A stretch of 64,000 nucleotides of DNA from Diabrotica undecimpunctata (GCF_040954645.1 NC_092806.1:75022141-75086140), one strand, 5' to 3'; positions 10,420 through 21,536 are shown, numbered from the stretch's first letter. Program-made: numbers and translations. The notes: generated by a model not told the origin, from the sequence alone.

Positions 10420-11892
10420 TCACAAATTTCTCAATTCGAGCCTATGTTTCCGTTTAAAATATGGCGATCGCCTGCTGACACACTTCAAAGGCGGCATCTG
10501 AGAGTGGACATCCTGATTGTTATTTATTCTGTGTCCTAGGTACTTATACGATGTAGTCTGCATAATATCCCTTGCATCAACAGCAATATTTCGATTTAGC
10601 ACCAGATTAATCATAATTTGCGTCTTGTTCATATTAATCTTTAGTACGACCTCCAAGGAAGCGTGATGTAATTTTTCAAACATTATTATTGCATCATCCA
10701 TACGATCGGCTATAAGGACGTCATCTGCAAATCTCAAATGACTTAGCTTCTCTTCATTTACGTTGATACCATGCTCGTTCAGATGTGCTTTCTTACAAGT
10801 ATGATCTAAAAGCGCCGTGAATAGCTTTGGAGACACTGTGTCTCCTTGCCGTACCTACTCCTCGCTGTATACAGAATTTATTTGTTTCTTGTTCAGATAG
10901 TCTTACTCTAGCTGTGACATTTTGGTAGATAGATGTGATTATGTTAGTGTAGCGATGGTTTATTCGGCATTCTGTCAATGCTTTTAACAGTTTCTGATGG
11001 CTTATGGTATCGAATGCTTTCTCGTAGTCGACAAATATCAGTGCCAATGGTTTGTTGTATTCTGCAGACTTCTCTATCAGGTTTTTTATCACTAGTAAGA
11101 GATTGTTCGTGCTGCATCACGATCTAAATCCAGTTTGTTCTCTAGGTTGATAGAAGTCTAATTTAGCGTCCAGTCTTTTTTGATAATTTTTGTGAAAAGG
11201 TTATATATGTGTGAAAGCAAACTGATAGGACGGTAGTTTTTTAAATCTGTTATGTCTCCTTGCTTGTGCAATAAAGTAATGACTGCATTATTCCATTGAG
11301 AAGGAATTTTTGCTTGGTAGATGCATTCGGTGAAAAGCTTGGGCAAAGCCTGGATAATTTTATTTCCACCTAGTTCATCATAATCATCGCCAGGGGATTT
11401 ATTATTTTTCATTTCTCAAAGTGCCGTTTTGATTTCGTATGGAGTTATTTCTGGCATTAATTCTGATCCCTGGTTTGTGATTTTGAGCAGGGGCTGATCT
11501 TGCCTTTCGTCAGTGCTCTTATACATTTCGTGATAAATGGTGGACCGGTGGATATCTTTATTTAATTTCTTCAGTGTTGTATAGTCGGAGCCGTATTTTT
11601 CCGTCAGCTGTCTTCTTTTATCTATTAGCTCTTTGGTATTTTGGCTTAGTTTTTCTTTATGGGTCAGAACTGTCGGGCAGCACTCCCTTTCCGTGTCTTT
11701 TAGAGCCTTCGTTATGCCATCATTTGCTTGATCTACATCTTCTGTTTCGTCTTGCGAGTCTTGTATATGTCTGGTTAGTGTATCTTCATACAGGTCGTTG
11801 TTTTCTAGGGGAATCTGCATCATCTTATTTGAACCCCATTTTCGCATTAAAGTCTCCCCCCTCCCCGAGGAAATACTAAGGAGGTTCAACAA
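10420..11892 (-). pseudogene. RTE-like LINE, RT domain in four broken frames
   Basis: Read downward from 11892, a Lys/Glu-rich linker with LNKDIHRSTIYHEMYK (11892-11416) is followed by KSPGDDYDELGG, IPSQWNNAVITLLHKQGD and LKNYRPISLLSHIYNLFTKII (11412-11158). Next come LALIFVDYEKAFDTI with the first catalytic Asp (11092-10793), and LRFADDVLIA with the catalytic FADD plus YKYLGHRINN (10836-10420). All RT motifs are present in order but separated by three frame breaks, and the endonuclease is absent. It is therefore a long 5'-truncated dead copy. Confidence 0.88.
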
Positions 11893-12182
11893 AGATTGAG
11901 AATTGCTAAAGACTGTTAAACATCAGAAAATGTTTTATCTAGGACATATAGTGAGAGGAAATCGATACAGGATATTACAACTGATCCTTAGAGGCAAAAT
12001 AGAAGGCCGTAGATGTGTACGAAGAAAACCGGTTTCTTGGTTAAAAAACATTCGTGAATTGACTCAGATCAAATGTTCTGATCAAATGCAGGACAATTAT
12101 TCCATGTGGCAGAAGATCGAAAAGCCTTCGCAATGGTGATCGCCAACGTCGGATAACTCTGATATGGCACGTGAAGAAGAAG
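11893..12182 (+). pseudogene. LINE 3' end with (GAA)n tail
   Basis: The frame 11903-12139 reads LKTVKHQKMFYLGHIVRG, LILRGKIEGRR and SWLKNIREL, the final segment of RTE-like LINE proteins. A stop is followed by about 30 bp and a GAAGAAGAAGAA tail near 12167-12182, the short-repeat 3' end typical of this group. It directly abuts the minus-strand LINE at 11892. Confidence 0.8.
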
Positions 12183-12770
12183 AACCTAATAGTAAAGGCG
12201 GGTCGAGGCAGCTTGGGCTACTATTGTTACAAGATTTATATTTATTAAAAATATTTATATATTTATTATTATTTTAGATACCTGTTATTTTTGGATACCT
12301 GTTTTTATTATTGTTGTAATTTGGAAAATATTTTAGGTATATAATATTTTAATATTATTTAAATTGGATGGAAATTAAAGAATGGTCGAAACATAGTGTT
12401 TAGATTATTTGTGTAGCATAAAGAATTTATATTATTTGGTAAACATTTTAGGATATAAATATTTTAAGAATATTAAAATAAGACTAAAATTACAGACTGG
12501 TCACAACAGCTGGTTTGGATTATTTCCGTAGTAAAATTAATTTACATATAAAAAATTAATTTACTGTATATTAACAGAATTTCAAAAATTTAAGGATATT
12601 TATATAAGTTTTTATTTTAATTTTATGTCAATATTAAATTATTATCAGTTAGATATAGGTAAAATTTAAAGGGTATTACAGAAAAATATCCTATTTATTT
12701 TGTTTATGCAAATATTTGAAAGTAACCTAAGTATCACCTAAGTAGAGACCTGGTTCTTGGAACAATCTAC
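12183..12770. other. AT-rich region, no recognised gene
   Basis: Very AT-rich, with short low-complexity tracts only. Confidence 0.4.
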
Positions 12771-13720
12771 ACACTCATAAATTGTATGTTTTCTTATTTT
12801 TTGGAAAGAATATACTGTTTATCTTTTCCTTTTCGTTTCGCCTTTGTCCGATTTATTAGGTGATTAGTGATTTTAGGTAAATGTTTGTGTGCGGTGTATT
12901 TTTGCTTTTTTTTAAATTACCTCTTTTCTAACCAGAAATCTTTTCGAGACATTTTGGTTCCAGCATATTTATTGTACGGAAAAAGGCAATGAGCAGCATT
13001 AATTAAAGAAAGTGGAGCCCCAGTTTCGTATACCACCTCAAAGTTTTTCTGGAACATGGGTAATATGACAATATTTTATCCTACCGATCTATACCGGCCA
13101 TACTTACCGGTACATACTTATTATATTTTAATATTGGTAATGGCTTGACAACATCCCATCCTCTTTTCATTTTATATTCCGTCATAGTATGTGGAAACTC
13201 AGTGATATATAAAATACATCTGTTTTTTCATGCCATTTACAAACCATTACTACATCCAAATATTTGGCTTTCGTTTCTCCTTTGGCTAATCGAGCACTGG
13301 TAACCTCTATTGGATTTCCTGTTCGACCTGCACATAGCGTAGCGGTGCAATAAGATTTAAGCGCTAGGAGATGGCTAACATAAAACTATTTTAAAAGTTA
13401 TCCATATAGATAGCATGTCGCCAATTAAGAAATCGTTTCGCAATTTACAGAACAACCTTAGCGGAATATCCTTTCCCTCCTACGATCGAGTCCACAGTCC
13501 AAGGCTCCTGTATATAGGCAGTATTTTTTGAATAATACCAGTAAGTTCAGTTATCATATAGATCTTGATACCGAATTTATGTCTTTTATGTTTAAAACTA
13601 AGTATACCTTTCTACGGTACCATCGATAGATCTAGTGAGAATTATTTTCCTGGATAATATAGAGCAGCCATTTTATTGTTAAAAACGTCTATGGCAGAGC
13701 ACTTTATTACTTCAGTTATA
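12770..13720 (-). pseudogene. piggyBac-like transposase relic
   Basis: Minus-strand translation from about 13700 downward gives KGILSFKHKRHKFGIKIYM with flanking hydrophobics, the strand around the second catalytic Asp of piggyBac transposases. It continues with CTATLCAGRTGNP, RLAKGETK, WHEKTDVFYISLSFH and YNKYVPVSMAGIDRS (usually YNxxMGGVDxxD), then AHCLFPYNKY in the C-terminal region. Frames are broken by many stops, and a third-Asp motif remains only as GIDRS. No terminal inverted repeats or TTAA duplications were identified. Confidence 0.75.
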
Positions 13721-14400
13721 AATAGATTACAGTGAAATTATAAAAAAGATTTTCTTCGCATTAAATTTTAACCTATCAGAATTATTGACTTCCTACAAGG
13801 GTTAGTTGAGGGGTGAAAAATTACTAGGGTGGTAATACATTCGTAAATAACCTAGCAGAATACTGTTGTATCTCAAAAATAATTTTTTTAGTTTCTCTAT
13901 CTATTTCTAAGCTAGCGGAAACGTTTCCAAATAAGATTGTTTACGGGTGACAAGTTATCAGGGTAGTCAAACTTTAGTAAAATCTTACCACAAAACTTTT
14001 TTATTTCAGTTATAAGAAGAGTACATTGATATTGTTAAAAAAATATTTTTTCAGTTTAAATTTTAACCTAAGAGAATTATTGACTTCTCGAAAAGGGTAG
14101 TTGAGGTTTGAAAACACTAGGGTGGTAATAAATTCGTAAATCATAATTCATTTCATAATTTTTTTTTAATTCTGCTAGCTTTAATATTAAGCTAGAGGAA
14201 TCGCTTCCATTAGGGGTAGGTTTGAGGTTGAAAAATTGTTGGGTTGATAATAAATTACAATAGCGAAAAAATTTTGTTTTTGAATTTTTCTTTAATTCTG
14301 CTAGCTTGAACTTTAAGTCAGCAAAATCGCTCCCCTGAAGCGTGCTTTAGGGGTGAAAAATTGAAAAATGGGTGAAAAAAATATGGTGAAGGTTTAATTG
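13708..14400. repeat. Irregular tandem repeats
   Basis: The phrase TTATTTCAGTTATAA with following context occurs at about 13708 and 14003, roughly 295 bp apart. The phrase AGGGTAGTTGAGG-TGAAAA-ACTAGGGTGGTAATA recurs in decayed form near 13798, 13940, 14095, 14212 and 14337. GCTAGC-centred segments alternate with it. This looks like an old, diverged satellite-like array of two alternating sub-units. Confidence 0.6.
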
Positions 14401-15211
14401 GATTCAGCTCATGTGTCTCCCCCCACCCCCCACTAGATTAAGGCTCCTCTGCTCGTCCATAGGTCGATGATGCACCAGCGTATACTAGGCTAAATAGCAG
14501 ATCCATTAATTAATTAATAGCTAAACCATCGACCACTAGATCATTCAAAGTGAATTCGATTTATCCACTTGGCTCGCTTGTCTATCTAACCAACATGTAT
14601 TTCATACTAAAATTAAAACCATTTGAAAATACTACGAAAAATGCCTTGTAGTCTGAGATTAAGTTTAACTTTTTCCCAAATAAACATTGTTAAAAAAATT
14701 TGATTCCCCATACTACAGAAGTTGTTGTTGTAACTCTGTCGAATATGACTTTTCGGTATAATTAAGCGTTCTTCAAGTAAAATAGGCTTGTTTTTTTACT
14801 ACCATTTTTGAAAACGCGAGAAATAATGGCCCCGGTCCCATAATAGTCCGGCAGCTGAGTACCTTTCTGTATGCATAGAAGAGTGGATAGTTAAAAACTA
14901 TTCTATCTTATGTAAGTTCGCTGAATACGAATATGTAGTTCCCCCATTTCAAAAAGTGGTACCAATTTTTATAAACAATTTTTTTATAAATAAATTTACA
15001 AATTGTATATTTTAATTTACAACTAGTCCCATCGTAAGGTATGGCTAAAAGTACATTAAAAAAGTATATAAAATATATAAAAAGTTATAAGAATAGCAAT
15101 TTGTGTAAACATAAACACATAACTGGGGTTTTGAAATTCTTTTCCCAGAAGAAAGACAACTTTATATATGTATGGAAGACAACAGTCTTAAACATATATC
15201 TGCAGGCGAAC
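14401..15211. other. No recognised gene
   Basis: Non-coding. Its right edge is the insertion site of Gypsy element A. Confidence 0.4.
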
Positions 15212-15215
15212 GTAC

Positions 15216-15502
15216 TGTAACGAAATAGCCCATCTCCGATTCGTGGTACGTGTCACAATTCTTAGAAGGATAAATCTAGAATATTCAAGTGTTGGCACTT
15301 TAATAGCGCCCGTCTTCGATGCGCTTTCGAACGAGAAAAATAGAGGTGGACTATTCCAGAATATTCTAGCACATAATAACTTGTATATATAAGTACCTCC
15401 GATATTAGCTAAGTTAGTTGATAAGATATAATCGTGCTGTAAACTTATAAATAAATATATTTATATAAATTAGAACCGCTCGTTTTATTTAAAAACGGTA
15501 CA
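15216..15502 (+). repeat. 5' LTR of Gypsy element A
   Basis: 287 bp, TG...CA. A TATATATAAG promoter box lies at 15384-15393 and AATAAATATATTT near the 3' side could serve as polyadenylation signal. The primer-binding site follows after one base: TGGTGTCA at 15504-15511, an 8-base match to tRNA-Leu 3' ends, after which it diverges. Confidence 0.93.
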
Positions 15503-15675
15503 GTGGTGTCACGGTGTGAGGATAATTGATTTATTTCAAAATAAATTCAGCAGTGACTTTTGAAAAAGACTTTTGAACTTTTGAAAAGTATTGTTCGTCG
15601 GGAACATCCGCGTAGTTCGGTAGTGATCTTTGTACGAAAGAACATTTAAAAAAGTACGTGTGTGCCTGACCAAAG

Positions 15676-16761
15676 ATGCTGATAGTAGAACTTTCAGTAA
15701 AACAGTTGCGTGAGCAACTAGAAGAACGCGATGAAGACTGCAGCAGGTCTAAGAAGATCCTTCAAGAACGACTGAAGGATATTCTCAACAAGAATGGAGA
15801 TGACCTAGAGACATTCCAGTTCCAGTCAGCAGAAGAAACAGTTTTACCGAAAATAAAAAATGTGTCTCAAATGATCGAAGTAACTTCTAGAAAAAATGAT
15901 AATAAATTCGAAAATGCTTCTAGAAGATTCGACGAGAAATTTGAAGAAATTTCTAGAACATTCGATAAAATAAAGAAAAATGTAAACGACGTAGAAGAGA
16001 AGATCAAACAGCTAGAGAGCATGATAACTAAAACTAAAGTGCTACCACCAATTAATGCAGTCGTTTTAGATTCTATAGTGAAAGAAGAATCACCTAGAGA
16101 TGAAACGACACATCATATGAGATTCAAATTGCCATCATTTGATGAAAAATCTTCTTGGTCCATAAACCTTAGACAATTTGAAGCTATTGCGACAGAAAAT
16201 AATTGGACAGAACAAGAAAAGGCTGTTTCCTTGACTGCTACTTTACGAGGTGATGCTGCAGATATCCTAAGATCGATTCCTAAGGGTCAGGAAAAATGTT
16301 ACCAGACCTTGGTCAGTCGACTAGACAAACGTTATGGAGATGCCCATCTACAACAAGTCTACAAATCACAACTAAGAAGTAGAATTCAACGGGCAAGTGA
16401 AAATGTGCAAGAGTTTGAAGCAGATGTTGCTCGTATAGTGCGGTTAGCTTATCCAGAAGCACCAGACAGCATTTTGGAAGAAATTGCTGTAGATATCATC
16501 GTCAATTGGTTAAAAGACAATGAATTACAGAAAGCTTTACGACTAGCAAGATCGAAAGTTCTAGATGAAGCGCTCGCTATTATCTTGGAACATGAAACAG
16601 CTAGTCAAACTTCACGGACCCATCTAGTAAGAACCATTGATGAAGACGACGAACCAAACGATGAACGTCTGAAAGAAATGGTACGAAAAATAGTTCGTAA
16701 CACGATACCGAAGAGTCACGAAACCAAATGTTATAATGGTGGCGACGTAGGTGTTATATAA
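15676..16761 (+). pseudogene. Gag of Gypsy element A: SAP domain, coiled coil, capsid, broken zinc knuckle
   Basis: 361 codons from ATG. Residues about 3-38 (VELSVKQLREQLEERDEDCS, then LQERLKDIL) fit a SAP helix-extended-helix DNA-binding domain. Residues about 60-115 are a charged coiled coil with an 11-residue rhythm (NKFENASRRF, DEKFEEISRTF). Residues about 150-310 are a Ty3-type capsid (SSWSINLRQFEAIATENNW, LTATLRGDAADILRSI, RYGDAHLQQVYKSQL, RLAYPEAPDS). The end, CYNGGDVGVI, is a ruined CCHC knuckle with Cys and His both lost just before the stop. The rest of the nucleocapsid and the protease are deleted. Confidence 0.85.
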
Positions 16762-17482
16762 TATTATAATTTAAATTCGCCGTAAATTGTAAGAAAATAA
16801 TACAACAGTCAGAAAGCTAGAACAGATCAAACACCAGGCTGGAAAAAGTCATTCAAATGATGATGCCCAGTCAAGACGGCCATACAGTGCAAATTGTAAT
16901 CACTGTCTTAAATTAAGAGAACGACTTTGCCCCGTGAGAACTACTATCATTAATGATCAACGGCAGCCCCAACAGCTACAAGACGCTCAAGCAGATGATA
17001 CATGTATAAAAAGAGTATTAGATTGGATACATCGAAGTAAGAGACCTACTTGGCAAGACATTAGTGCATGTAGTCCAGCAGTCAAGTCTTACTGGAGCCA
17101 ATGGAATTCCCTAGTGCTAAAAGATGATCTTCTGTACAGAACCTTTGAGAACGATGATGGTACAGAATCTAAGCTTCAGTTGATTGTACCTAAAAGTAAA
17201 GTGTCATAATTATTACATCAGTTGCATGCCGGTGCATCAGGTGGACACTTTGGTATTACGAAGGCTCTGCAAAAGGTTCTATTGGTTGAACTGTAAAGAT
17301 GATGTAAGAAGATGGTGGCGGAAATGTGAACTGCGCAACCAGCAATGGTGCAGTTGGTAAAAAGAGGGCACCCATGAAATAGTACAATATTGGTAGCCCT
17401 ATGGAAAGAGTAGCAATTGACATCGCAAGTCCACTTCCAGAGACAAATGATGGAAATAAATATATCCTGGTAGCCATAGATT

Positions 17483-17658
17483 GGAGACCTTACGAAAGTA
17501 AACGACCAAGAGGAAGACCACAGATGAGATGGGTTGATGATATTAAAAGAATAGACGGAACAAATTGGAAATATGTTGCTCAGGATAGAGACCGATGGAA
17601 GGAGTTGGGAGAGGCCTATGTCCAAATATGGACGACAGAAGGCTAAGAAGAAGAAGAA
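17483..17658 (+). mobile_element. 5'-truncated LINE insertion inside the integrase of element A
   Basis: A 176-bp insert encodes RPRGRPQMRWVDDIKR, the common C-terminus of RTE-like insect LINEs, then DRDRWKELGEAYVQIW, a stop and a (GAA)n tail. The target duplication is GCCATAGATT (17473-17482) against GCCATGGATT (17659-17668), 9 of 10 identical. This is a secure example of target-primed insertion into the retrotransposon after it had settled. Confidence 0.9.
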
Positions 17659-17944
17659 GCCATGGATTATTTTACGAAATGGACTGAGGCCTATGCGACA
17701 CCAAATCAAGAAGCTGCTACCGTTGCAGAGGTACTGGTTAAAGAATTCTTTAGCCGATTTGGTGTTCCCTTGGCGATCCACTCCTATCAAGGGCGAAACT
17801 TCGAGTCAACCTTTTTCCAAAACGTTCGTAAATTGATTGGTGTCAATAAGACTAGAACGACACCCCTGCATCCTCAATCAGATGGAATGGTCGAGAGAAT
17901 GAACCGAACGATGGGTAAACATCTGTCCAAAGTTGTATCAGAAC

Positions 17945-17974
17945 ATGCTGGTCCCAAGAGATTGGGACCAGCAT
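17945..17974. repeat. Perfect 13-bp palindrome with 4-base loop
   Basis: Arms ATGCTGGTCCCAA and TTGGGACCAGCAT with loop GAGA. The right arm is the normal integrase sequence (compare element B near 46090). The left arm replaces normal sequence, as after a short template switch. Confidence 0.95.
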
Positions 17975-18292
17975 ATTTATTTATTCCGAATGGCCCACCG
18001 CTCGGCCGTGAATGAAACTACAGGCTAGACTCCAACCTGCCTGATGTTAGGTCGTGAAGTTTGTTTGCCTTGCGACCTAGAGTTTGGCTGCAGACTTTCT
18101 GAAGAACATGTTGCAAGCGAAGAATATGTCGACCGCCTGAAGTTAAAAATGAACAACATTCATGAACTTGTCCGACAACACATCCAGTTAGCCAATGACA
18201 GAATGAAAGATCAATATGATTCTCGATGCAAGAATGAAAACTATGAAGTAAGTAATCTTGTTTAGCTTTATAATCCACAACGCCATCGAGGC

Positions 18293-19078
18293 TTGTCTTC
18301 TAAACTGCAAAGACAATGGGAAGGTCCGTATGAAATTAAAAAGAGAATAAATGACGTAATATACCGAATTAAGAAGTTGCCGAAAGGTAAATCAAAAGTA
18401 GTTCACATAAATCGTCTTGCATTTTATGCTGGCTTAAATGAAACAGAAGAAGCACGAATCCTTCAACATGAGATCAAAGATGGCCGGCGACCAAGCTTTA
18501 ACGAATTTATGTCAAATTATGCAGAGAGAAAGAGTGCTAGATTCGGCGTGACCACAGAAGTTCAGCAGGATCTTTTTAGTGTTCCGCATAACGTCTCTCT
18601 AGCCTACTGTGTTGCCCAAGATCTTGAGATGACTAAAGGAATCTCATCCGTATTTTATAAGAAGTTCGGTCGTTTGGATGAGTTAAAAAATCAGCAGCCT
18701 AAAGTTGGAAGAGTACAGAGATTAGAAGATGGTTCTCGATCTTTGCTGTATATGGTGACCAGGAAGTCGTATACAGACAGGAAAAGCTACGAGGATATAT
18801 GAAGTGCTCTAGCTAATTTGAAGAAAATCGTGTGCAATTATGACATCAAGAATTTGACCTTACCCAAGATAGGCCATGCACTTGTCAGAAGCATGCTTGA
18901 AGTGATCTTCCGAAAAACCGGCGTACGAATTACTGTGTGTTGCATTAACCTGAAGAGATCGTGTCCTTCAAAGTCAGTAGACTGTTATTTCTTCTTGAAG
19001 GGTTTATGCAGAGCTGGAGAGTTCTGCAAATTCCGCCATCCTGGGCCTACATCTAGAGTTACTAATCGGGACGCTTAG
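18293..19078 (+). pseudogene. C-terminal extension of Gypsy A: GPY/F module, TARG1-like macrodomain, CCCH finger
   Basis: The frame 18293-18802 starts with the integrase GPY/F module (QWEGPYEIKKRINDVIYRI). From about 18542 it becomes a macrodomain of the TARG1/OARD1 type: QQDLFSVPHNVSLAYCV, MTKGISSVFYKKFGRLDEL, NQQPKVGRV, LLYMVTRKSYTDRKSYED. After a nonsense codon (TGA at 18800-18802) it resumes at 18818 with LTLPKIGHALV and EVIFRKTGVRITV, the last helix and strand. A finger CYFFLKGLCRAGEFCKFRH (C-x7-C-x5-C-x3-H, 18983-19039) ends the protein. The TARG1 catalytic Lys is Arg here (VTR), and the loop carrying the catalytic Asp is deleted. The fold is likely real but the copy is not enzymatic. 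Assignment is by eye. Confidence 0.8.
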
Positions 19079-19095
19079 ATCTAAGAGGGCAGCAG

Positions 19096-19381
19096 TGTAA
19101 CAAAATAGCATATCTCCGATGCGTGGTACGTGTCACAAATCTTAGAAGGATAAATGTAGAATATTCAAGTGTTGGCACTTCAATAGCGCTCATCTTCGAT
19201 GCCTTTTCGAACGCGAAGAATAAAGGTGGACTATTCCAGAATATTCTAGACATAATAACTTGTATATATAAGTAGCTCCGATATTAGCTAAGTTAGTTGA
19301 TAAGATATAATCGTGCTGTAAACTTATAAATAAATATATTTATATAAATTAGAACCGCTCGTTTTATTTAAAAACTGTACA
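19096..19381 (+). repeat. 3' LTR of Gypsy element A
   Basis: 286 bp, matching 15216-15502. It is preceded by the polypurine-type tract AAGAGGGCAGCAG (19083-19095) and followed by GTAC, the target duplication. Confidence 0.93.
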
Positions 19382-19385
19382 GTAC

Positions 19386-19971
19386 CTACTAGCGTACCGA
19401 CAGAAATAAAATACCAGACTTAGTAGATTTTGATATCACCATGTACCTACTATTTTTTTTTCCTAAGTTAATGGCACTGGCAAAGCCAAAAGGCTAGTCA
19501 TGTTTTCTCATAGTTTTATCTACCTACTAATGGGCTCATTACAACCAATTGTGGGCTCGTCAATGTACTATGACCTAAGATCAGACCAATCCATTGTTTT
19601 TATCGAAGTAAGTTCATAAATTGTTCATAGGGCATAATGTCCTATATTAACGAACAAATCCATAAACAATTTAGAGAATTACTTTTTAATAAGCCACAAT
19701 TAGATGTCTCACTTAAAATAAACCAGAAAATATACATAAAAAAATTCTTGAGAAAGATCCTAAAATTAATAAAAATAAATTTTCACGGATATCTAAAGTA
19801 TATAATTAATTCCTACAAACACTCATTGTGTTCATTTTATATTTTTATAATATGTTAACAGAAACGCAGCATTTATAACAATTTTTTTTTACAAGTTATC
19901 CATAGCAAGTTTTACTTATAACCAATTTTATGAATTTATTTACAGGAGAGAAAAAAATACAGAACTTTTAA
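19386..19971. other. No recognised gene
   Basis: AT-rich sequence between Gypsy element A and the deleted Harbinger element. Nothing coding was seen. Confidence 0.4.
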
Positions 19972-20901
19972 GGTCGGTTTTCACGCTACGTCTTATTATA
20001 CGTTTTGTTGGATAGGACAAATCCTATACAATAAAACGTGGCATGTAAACAGCAAAACGTCGAATCGAAATGAAATCCAAGATCAGATCGTAGAAATGAT
20101 ATGAGAAGCATAGTTTTGCGAGAACTGATAGGATAAAACGTTACGTGAAAATACATGTTCAGACAAGTCGTCCGATCTTGACTTATTTGACGACTAGTTC
20201 CACTGCAGTTCGTTTCATTTTTCCCAAAAAAAGCCTAATAATGTCAGATTTGCAGCAATGCACCCACGATTTTCTCGGGGAATTTATTGAATTGTATAAA
20301 AGTTTTTAAGTAGTTATGTTTTAAAACCAAGTAGATTGCATTACAGGTTTCAGGAATTATTTGGCTTAACGCTGGTTTGGATATTATGATTGTGAACTCC
20401 AAGTCCTTGACGCTGCGTCCTGTTGTAAGATATCTGAGAGTTGCTGTGAGTCTTTCATGGGGTGTCATGGCTTTTCTCATGAGGTGTCTTATTTCAATAT
20501 GTATGGTGTTACCAATCTAGCAATTGACAATAGGCTGAGGTGTCCATTCGCAAATAATTGCGCCAGTCATCTGGTTCGCCTCTTTTAGTAACGAGACGTG
20601 GGAATACTGGCTTCTTTTTAGAAGCCCACTCTCTTGACCATCTTGTCTTTTCCCTCTTCATCCCCTTTTTCCCCAGTCGTAGTATCTTTATAGTTGAAAA
20701 AATAAAAGAAAGCAGCCGTGTTTCCTCCATAATAAAAAAAAACACTAAACAAACTTCACACAACTCAAGACTCTGAATTAGAAATGAGGTAGAAAACGGA
20801 AGGAAAAACGTAGTGTGTATACACTGGACAAAACGTACATTTTGTCGTACGTTTTATATGACCCACAAAACGTACAATAAGACGTAGTGTGAAAACGGGC
20901 C
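19972..20901 (-). mobile_element. PIF/Harbinger element with terminal inverted repeats, internally deleted
   Basis: Left end GGTCGGTTTTCACGCTACG and right end (inverted) GGCCCGTTTTCACACTACG continue matching through CTTATTRTACGTTTTG, about 37 bp with few mismatches. The minus strand encodes the transposase N-terminus. 20763-20509 has WASKKKPVFPRL and DDWRNYLRMD; 20480-20244 has TPHERLTATLRYLTTGRS, LSQIIPETCNAIY and FPEKIVGAL, just short of the first catalytic Asp. All catalytic residues are deleted, so it could move only with help from an intact relative. A clear 3-bp target duplication was not visible. Confidence 0.85.
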
Positions 20902-21024
20902 TTTTTTATATTAGTAAATATTGGATAATTTAGATTTCATTGACGTTAGAGAGTTATTGTTTGTTAGGTGAGTTAAATGAAGTGTGTGTGTGTGTAAAAT
21001 AACATCATTTAAATGAATAGGGCT

Positions 21025-21143
21025 GTAGGCCTTCTTTAATCTGCCTTTCGTTGTAACTCGATTATGGTTTCATTTTTTTACCTATAGATACTATTTATAG
21101 ATAGTTATTTTTTAAAACATAAACCAATTTTATTTTATTGATC

Positions 21144-21206
<63 letters not shown>

Positions 21207-21465
21207 AAATACTGTAAATGTGTTAATAATTATCTAAGGTAGTTCCAGAAAAAAAAAATCTTCTTCTTCTTTTTATGTAGACATGACTCTGTTTTTCAAT
21301 GTGCCTCCAGTAAGTTGTTGTTACATCGTTTACGTAGTGCTACATCGTAGGCCTTCTTTAATATGCCTTTCGTTGTAACTCGATTATGGTTTCATTTTTT
21401 TACCTATAGATACTATTTATAGATAGTTATTTTTTAAAACATAAACCAATTTTATTTTATTGATC

Positions 21466-21536
<71 letters not shown>

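Larger units (their letters stand above)
16866..18290 (+). pseudogene. Pol remnant of Gypsy element A: RNase H tail and integrase
   Basis: The reading restarts with QSRRPYSANCNHC (last residues of the RNase H region) and runs through a linker with WIHRSKRPTWQDI (16934-17209). The integrase zinc domain follows in broken form (LHAGASGGHFGITKAL). The catalytic core begins ERVAIDIASPLPET with the first Asp. It is split by a LINE tail at 17483-17658 and resumes DYFTKWTEAYA. It continues with FGVPLAIHSYQGRNFES, where the second catalytic Asp has become Tyr. HPQSDGMVERMNRT holds the Glu. A palindrome at 17945-17974 and frameshifts break the rest. The C-terminal chromatin-proximal region is LPCDLEFGCR...DRLKLKMNNIHELV. 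Confidence 0.85.
15216..19381 (+). mobile_element. Ty3/gypsy element A (SAP-Gag / macrodomain-CCCH family), internally deleted
   Basis: It has two LTRs in direct orientation (15216-15502 and 19096-19381), each starting TGTAAC and ending TACA. They are flanked by the 4-bp target duplication GTAC (15212-15215 and 19382-19385). The LTRs differ at roughly 16 positions by eye, so the insertion is not recent. The interior encodes a nearly complete Gag, then jumps from the zinc-knuckle region to the end of RNase H. It continues through a decayed integrase into a macrodomain and CCCH finger. Protease, RT and most of RNase H are gone. A 176-bp LINE tail lies inside the integrase. Related to element B at 41579-47653. 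Confidence 0.92.

Noticed and set aside
17218..17790. 190-codon minus-strand frame with hydrophobic stretches
   Set aside because: Antisense of the Gypsy A integrase and of the inserted LINE tail; not a membrane protein.
19968..20904. Three-base target duplication of the deleted Harbinger
   Set aside because: The left flank TAA/AAA and right flank TTT do not match as a direct repeat, so no duplication is claimed.
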